DNA from: Leptolyngbya sp. FACHB-8 | GTDB lineage: Bacteria > Cyanobacteriota > Cyanobacteriia > Elainellales > Elainellaceae | NCBI RefSeq assembly: GCF_014695575.1 | Contig: NZ_JACJOO010000075.1 | Coordinates: 62,001 to 126,000 of the forward strand | DNA length: 64,000 nucleotides | Reading direction: 5' to 3' | Shown: positions 62,667-64,000 of the stretch, in pieces | Layout of the letters: each line of letters opens with the position of its first letter | Position numbering within the stretch: the stretch's first letter is position 1 | Position numbers and translations under genes: made by a program | Notes under the pieces: model-generated | The model's input: only the letters and a program-made list of their open reading frames with translations | What the model was told of the DNA's origin: nothing | Databases searched by the model: none

Positions 62667-62672
62667 TATAAT
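62667..62672 (+). promoter_or_regulatory. -10 box of the psbH promoter
   Basis: A perfect TATAAT lies 42 bases before the psbH ATG. No good -35 box is seen 17-18 bases upstream. On the opposite strand the overlapping TATACT could serve psbN. Confidence 0.5.
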
Positions 62673-62713
62673 ATTTCAAAACGTTAACTATTCAGGCTTT
62701 CTTACAGGTACAC

Positions 62714-62917
62714 ATGGCACAACGAACCCGATTGGGCGATATCCTGCGGCCCCTCAATGCGGAATACGGTAAAGTTGCTCCGGGTTGGGGCACTACCCCC
62801 GTAATGGGTGTTTTCATGGGTCTGTTCTTGGTCTTTCTGTTGATCATCCTGCAAATTTACAACTCGTCACTGATTCTGGAAAACCTGGATGTGGATTGGC
62901 TGAGCCTGGGCCGCTAA
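62714..62917 (+). CDS. psbH: Photosystem II protein PsbH
   Basis: PsbH is a 67-residue photosystem II subunit with one membrane segment (about residues 30-50: [20 protein letters not shown]), which stabilises the QB site and bicarbonate binding. The sequence starts [20 protein letters not shown], typical of cyanobacteria, which lack the plastid N-terminal phosphorylation extension. It is divergent from psbN and ends before a strong terminator. Confidence 0.97.
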   Translation: MAQRTRLGDILRPLNAEYGKVAPGWGTTPVMGVFMGLFLVFLLIILQIYNSSLILENLDVDWLSLGR

Positions 62918-62982
62918 GCCCCTCTGCCGATTCAACTAGATTTTTCAAGAAGCCTTTTCAAATTTCATAAGCTTGCATCATG

Positions 62983-63007
62983 ACCCCGGCCTGCCGGGGT
63001 TTTTTGT
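62983..63007 (+). terminator. Terminator after psbH
   Basis: ACCCCGG and CCGGGGT pair around CCTG, followed by TTTTTT. A textbook factor-independent terminator. Confidence 0.93.
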
Positions 63008-63159
63008 TTCACAGGCTGACTTTCCGTGTGCTGCTCACGAAAAATCAACCTCGTGAAACGGGTTCTTATACTAGGGTGAGGAAAGGCATACCCGGATACG
63101 GTATCCTGAAGTCTTGCCGGGCTGCTTCATTACCTAATGCGATCGCGGGAGGAAAGGTT

Positions 63160-63495
63160 ATGAATATTTTTGGCATTGGTTTACCCGAGATGGCGCTGAT
63201 TATGGTGCTGGCCCTCCTGATTTTTGGCCCCAAAAAGTTGCCAGAGATTGGGCGGAGCGTAGGAAAAGCGCTTAGAGGGTTTCAAGACGCATCCCGCGAG
63301 TTTCAGGATGAGTTTAAGAAAGAGGCCGAGCAGATTGAGAAGGCCATTAACCAGCCCATGGAAGCTAAGCTAGAGCCTCCAGCTCAAAAAGCTTTGGCGG
63401 CTAATGAGGTACCTGCCGCCACCTCAACCGAGACGACGGAAGCTGAAGTCATTACCCCCACCGAGGATGACGCTGTTAGCTCTTCCCCCAGTTAA
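63160..63495 (+). CDS. tatA: Twin-arginine translocase subunit TatA
   Basis: TatA/E-type subunit forming the pore of the twin-arginine export pathway in thylakoid and plasma membranes. N-terminal membrane segment MALIMVLALLIFGPKKLPEI (about residues 11-30) with the FGPKKLPE hinge, an amphipathic helix (about 33-65) and an acidic tail. The length of 111 is longer than typical TatA because of the tail. The ATG at 63160 follows GGAGGAAAGG, a strong ribosome binding site; the longer upstream frame is not used. Confidence 0.95.
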   Translation: MNIFGIGLPEMALIMVLALLIFGPKKLPEIGRSVGKALRGFQDASREFQDEFKKEAEQIEKAINQPMEAKLEPPAQKALAANEVPAATSTETTEAEVITPTEDDAVSSSPS

Positions 63496-63573
63496 GTTTG
63501 GGTGTGCACAGACAAGAAACTAACCGACGAACACCAGCTCCACGGATACGTAAGACAAATAATCACGAACGTA

Positions 63574-64000
63574 ATGACTAACGCAGGAGTTGCGAGCGAT
63601 CGCCTGATTCCACAACTCATCGTGGGTTTGGGAAATCCGGGAGCGAAGTATGAGCAGACGCGCCACAACATCGGCTTTATGGTGGTCGATCAGTTGGCGC
63701 GGCGCTGGTCTGTTTCCCTATCGGAGAACCGCAAGTTTCAAGGGTTTTATGGCGAGGGAGTAGCCCTGCGTCAAACCCGTGTGCGCTTGCTAAAGCCCAC
63801 CACCTTTATGAATCTGTCTGGGCAATCCATCCGGGCAGTTTTGGATTGGTACAAGTTGCCTCCAGAAGCAGTGCTGGTGATCTACGACGAAATGGATTTG
63901 CCCACAGGCAAGCTACGGATGCGGCTGTCTGGCTCAGCAGGCGGCCATAATGGCATGAAGTCAGCGATCGCCCATCTGGGCACCCAAAACTTTCCCCGGC
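63574..64000 (+). CDS. pth: Peptidyl-tRNA hydrolase (3' end outside window)
   Basis: Pth recycles peptidyl-tRNA released from stalled ribosomes. The visible 142 residues include the start LIVGLGNPGAKYEQTRHNIG with the catalytic His, KPTTFMNLSGQSI, IYDEMDLPTGKLRMR and SGSAGGHNGMKS, all hallmarks. The reading frame is open to the last base of the window, so about 60 residues are missing. It lies 78 bp after tatA. Confidence 0.95.
   Translation, partial: MTNAGVASDRLIPQLIVGLGNPGAKYEQTRHNIGFMVVDQLARRWSVSLSENRKFQGFYGEGVALRQTRVRLLKPTTFMNLSGQSIRAVLDWYKLPPEAVLVIYDEMDLPTGKLRMRLSGSAGGHNGMKSAIAHLGTQNFPR

Overview
This window is a piece of a cyanobacterial chromosome. The evidence is photosystem II genes psbN and psbH, cyanobacterial urease accessory genes, SepF, a DHNA-CoA thioesterase of the phylloquinone pathway, and very frequent copies of the HIP1 octamer GCGATCGC. 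Base composition is moderate in GC except for an AT-rich stretch at 19953-21043. Several large sensor and repeat proteins suggest a filamentous or Leptolyngbya/Oscillatoria-like organism, but species cannot be fixed from the sequence alone.

Layout. 1-7450: the 3' part of a type IV pilus gene (pilC), a TPR lipoprotein-like gene, then urease accessory genes ureE, ureF and ureG and two small genes. 7900-14800: sepF, DHNA-CoA thioesterase, an adenosine-deaminase-like gene, purA, rplY and an APH/P-loop kinase. 15460-19952: small genes, a GNAT acetyltransferase and recJ. 21044-27148: one giant secreted RTX protein with 14 tandem beta-domains. 27150-29025: a palindrome cluster, a broken polysaccharide deacetylase and a GH10-like hydrolase. 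29718-35010: rnr, ubiX, a LapA-like membrane protein and aroK. 35171-39849: a CNT nucleoside transporter operon and two paralogous HTH proteins. 40284-50374: a large PAS/GAF sensor kinase, SDR, Na+/H+ antiporter, DUF1206 protein and a WGxxGxxG-CTERM surface protein. 50620-58558: two tRNAs, an AMIN protein, Nudix, PrxQ, a MOSC-alkyltransferase-like fusion, lgt, cobM and an SGNH hydrolase. 59027-64000: ammonium transporter amt, FN3K-like kinase, psbN/psbH, tatA and the start of pth.

Metabolic links. ureEFG and amt point to nitrogen acquisition; an NtcA-type site lies upstream of amt. The nucleoside transporter, the deaminase-like protein and purA fit purine salvage and synthesis.

The most interesting layer lies between the genes. 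Intergenic spaces are filled with long, near-perfect palindromes that fall into several families. Each family has its own conserved ends and a fixed length (for example two 132-bp, two 90-bp, two 88-bp, two 95-bp and two 101-bp copies; a third family is 121-123 bp in three copies). Several copies are flanked by perfect 7-9 bp target duplications, and two copies of one family sit inside the hairpin arm of another element. No transposase is encoded in the window, so these look like non-autonomous mobile elements (MITE-like). In several families the stem bases differ between copies while pairing inside each copy is kept, meaning the two arms change together. That combination is the best candidate here for an undescribed system.
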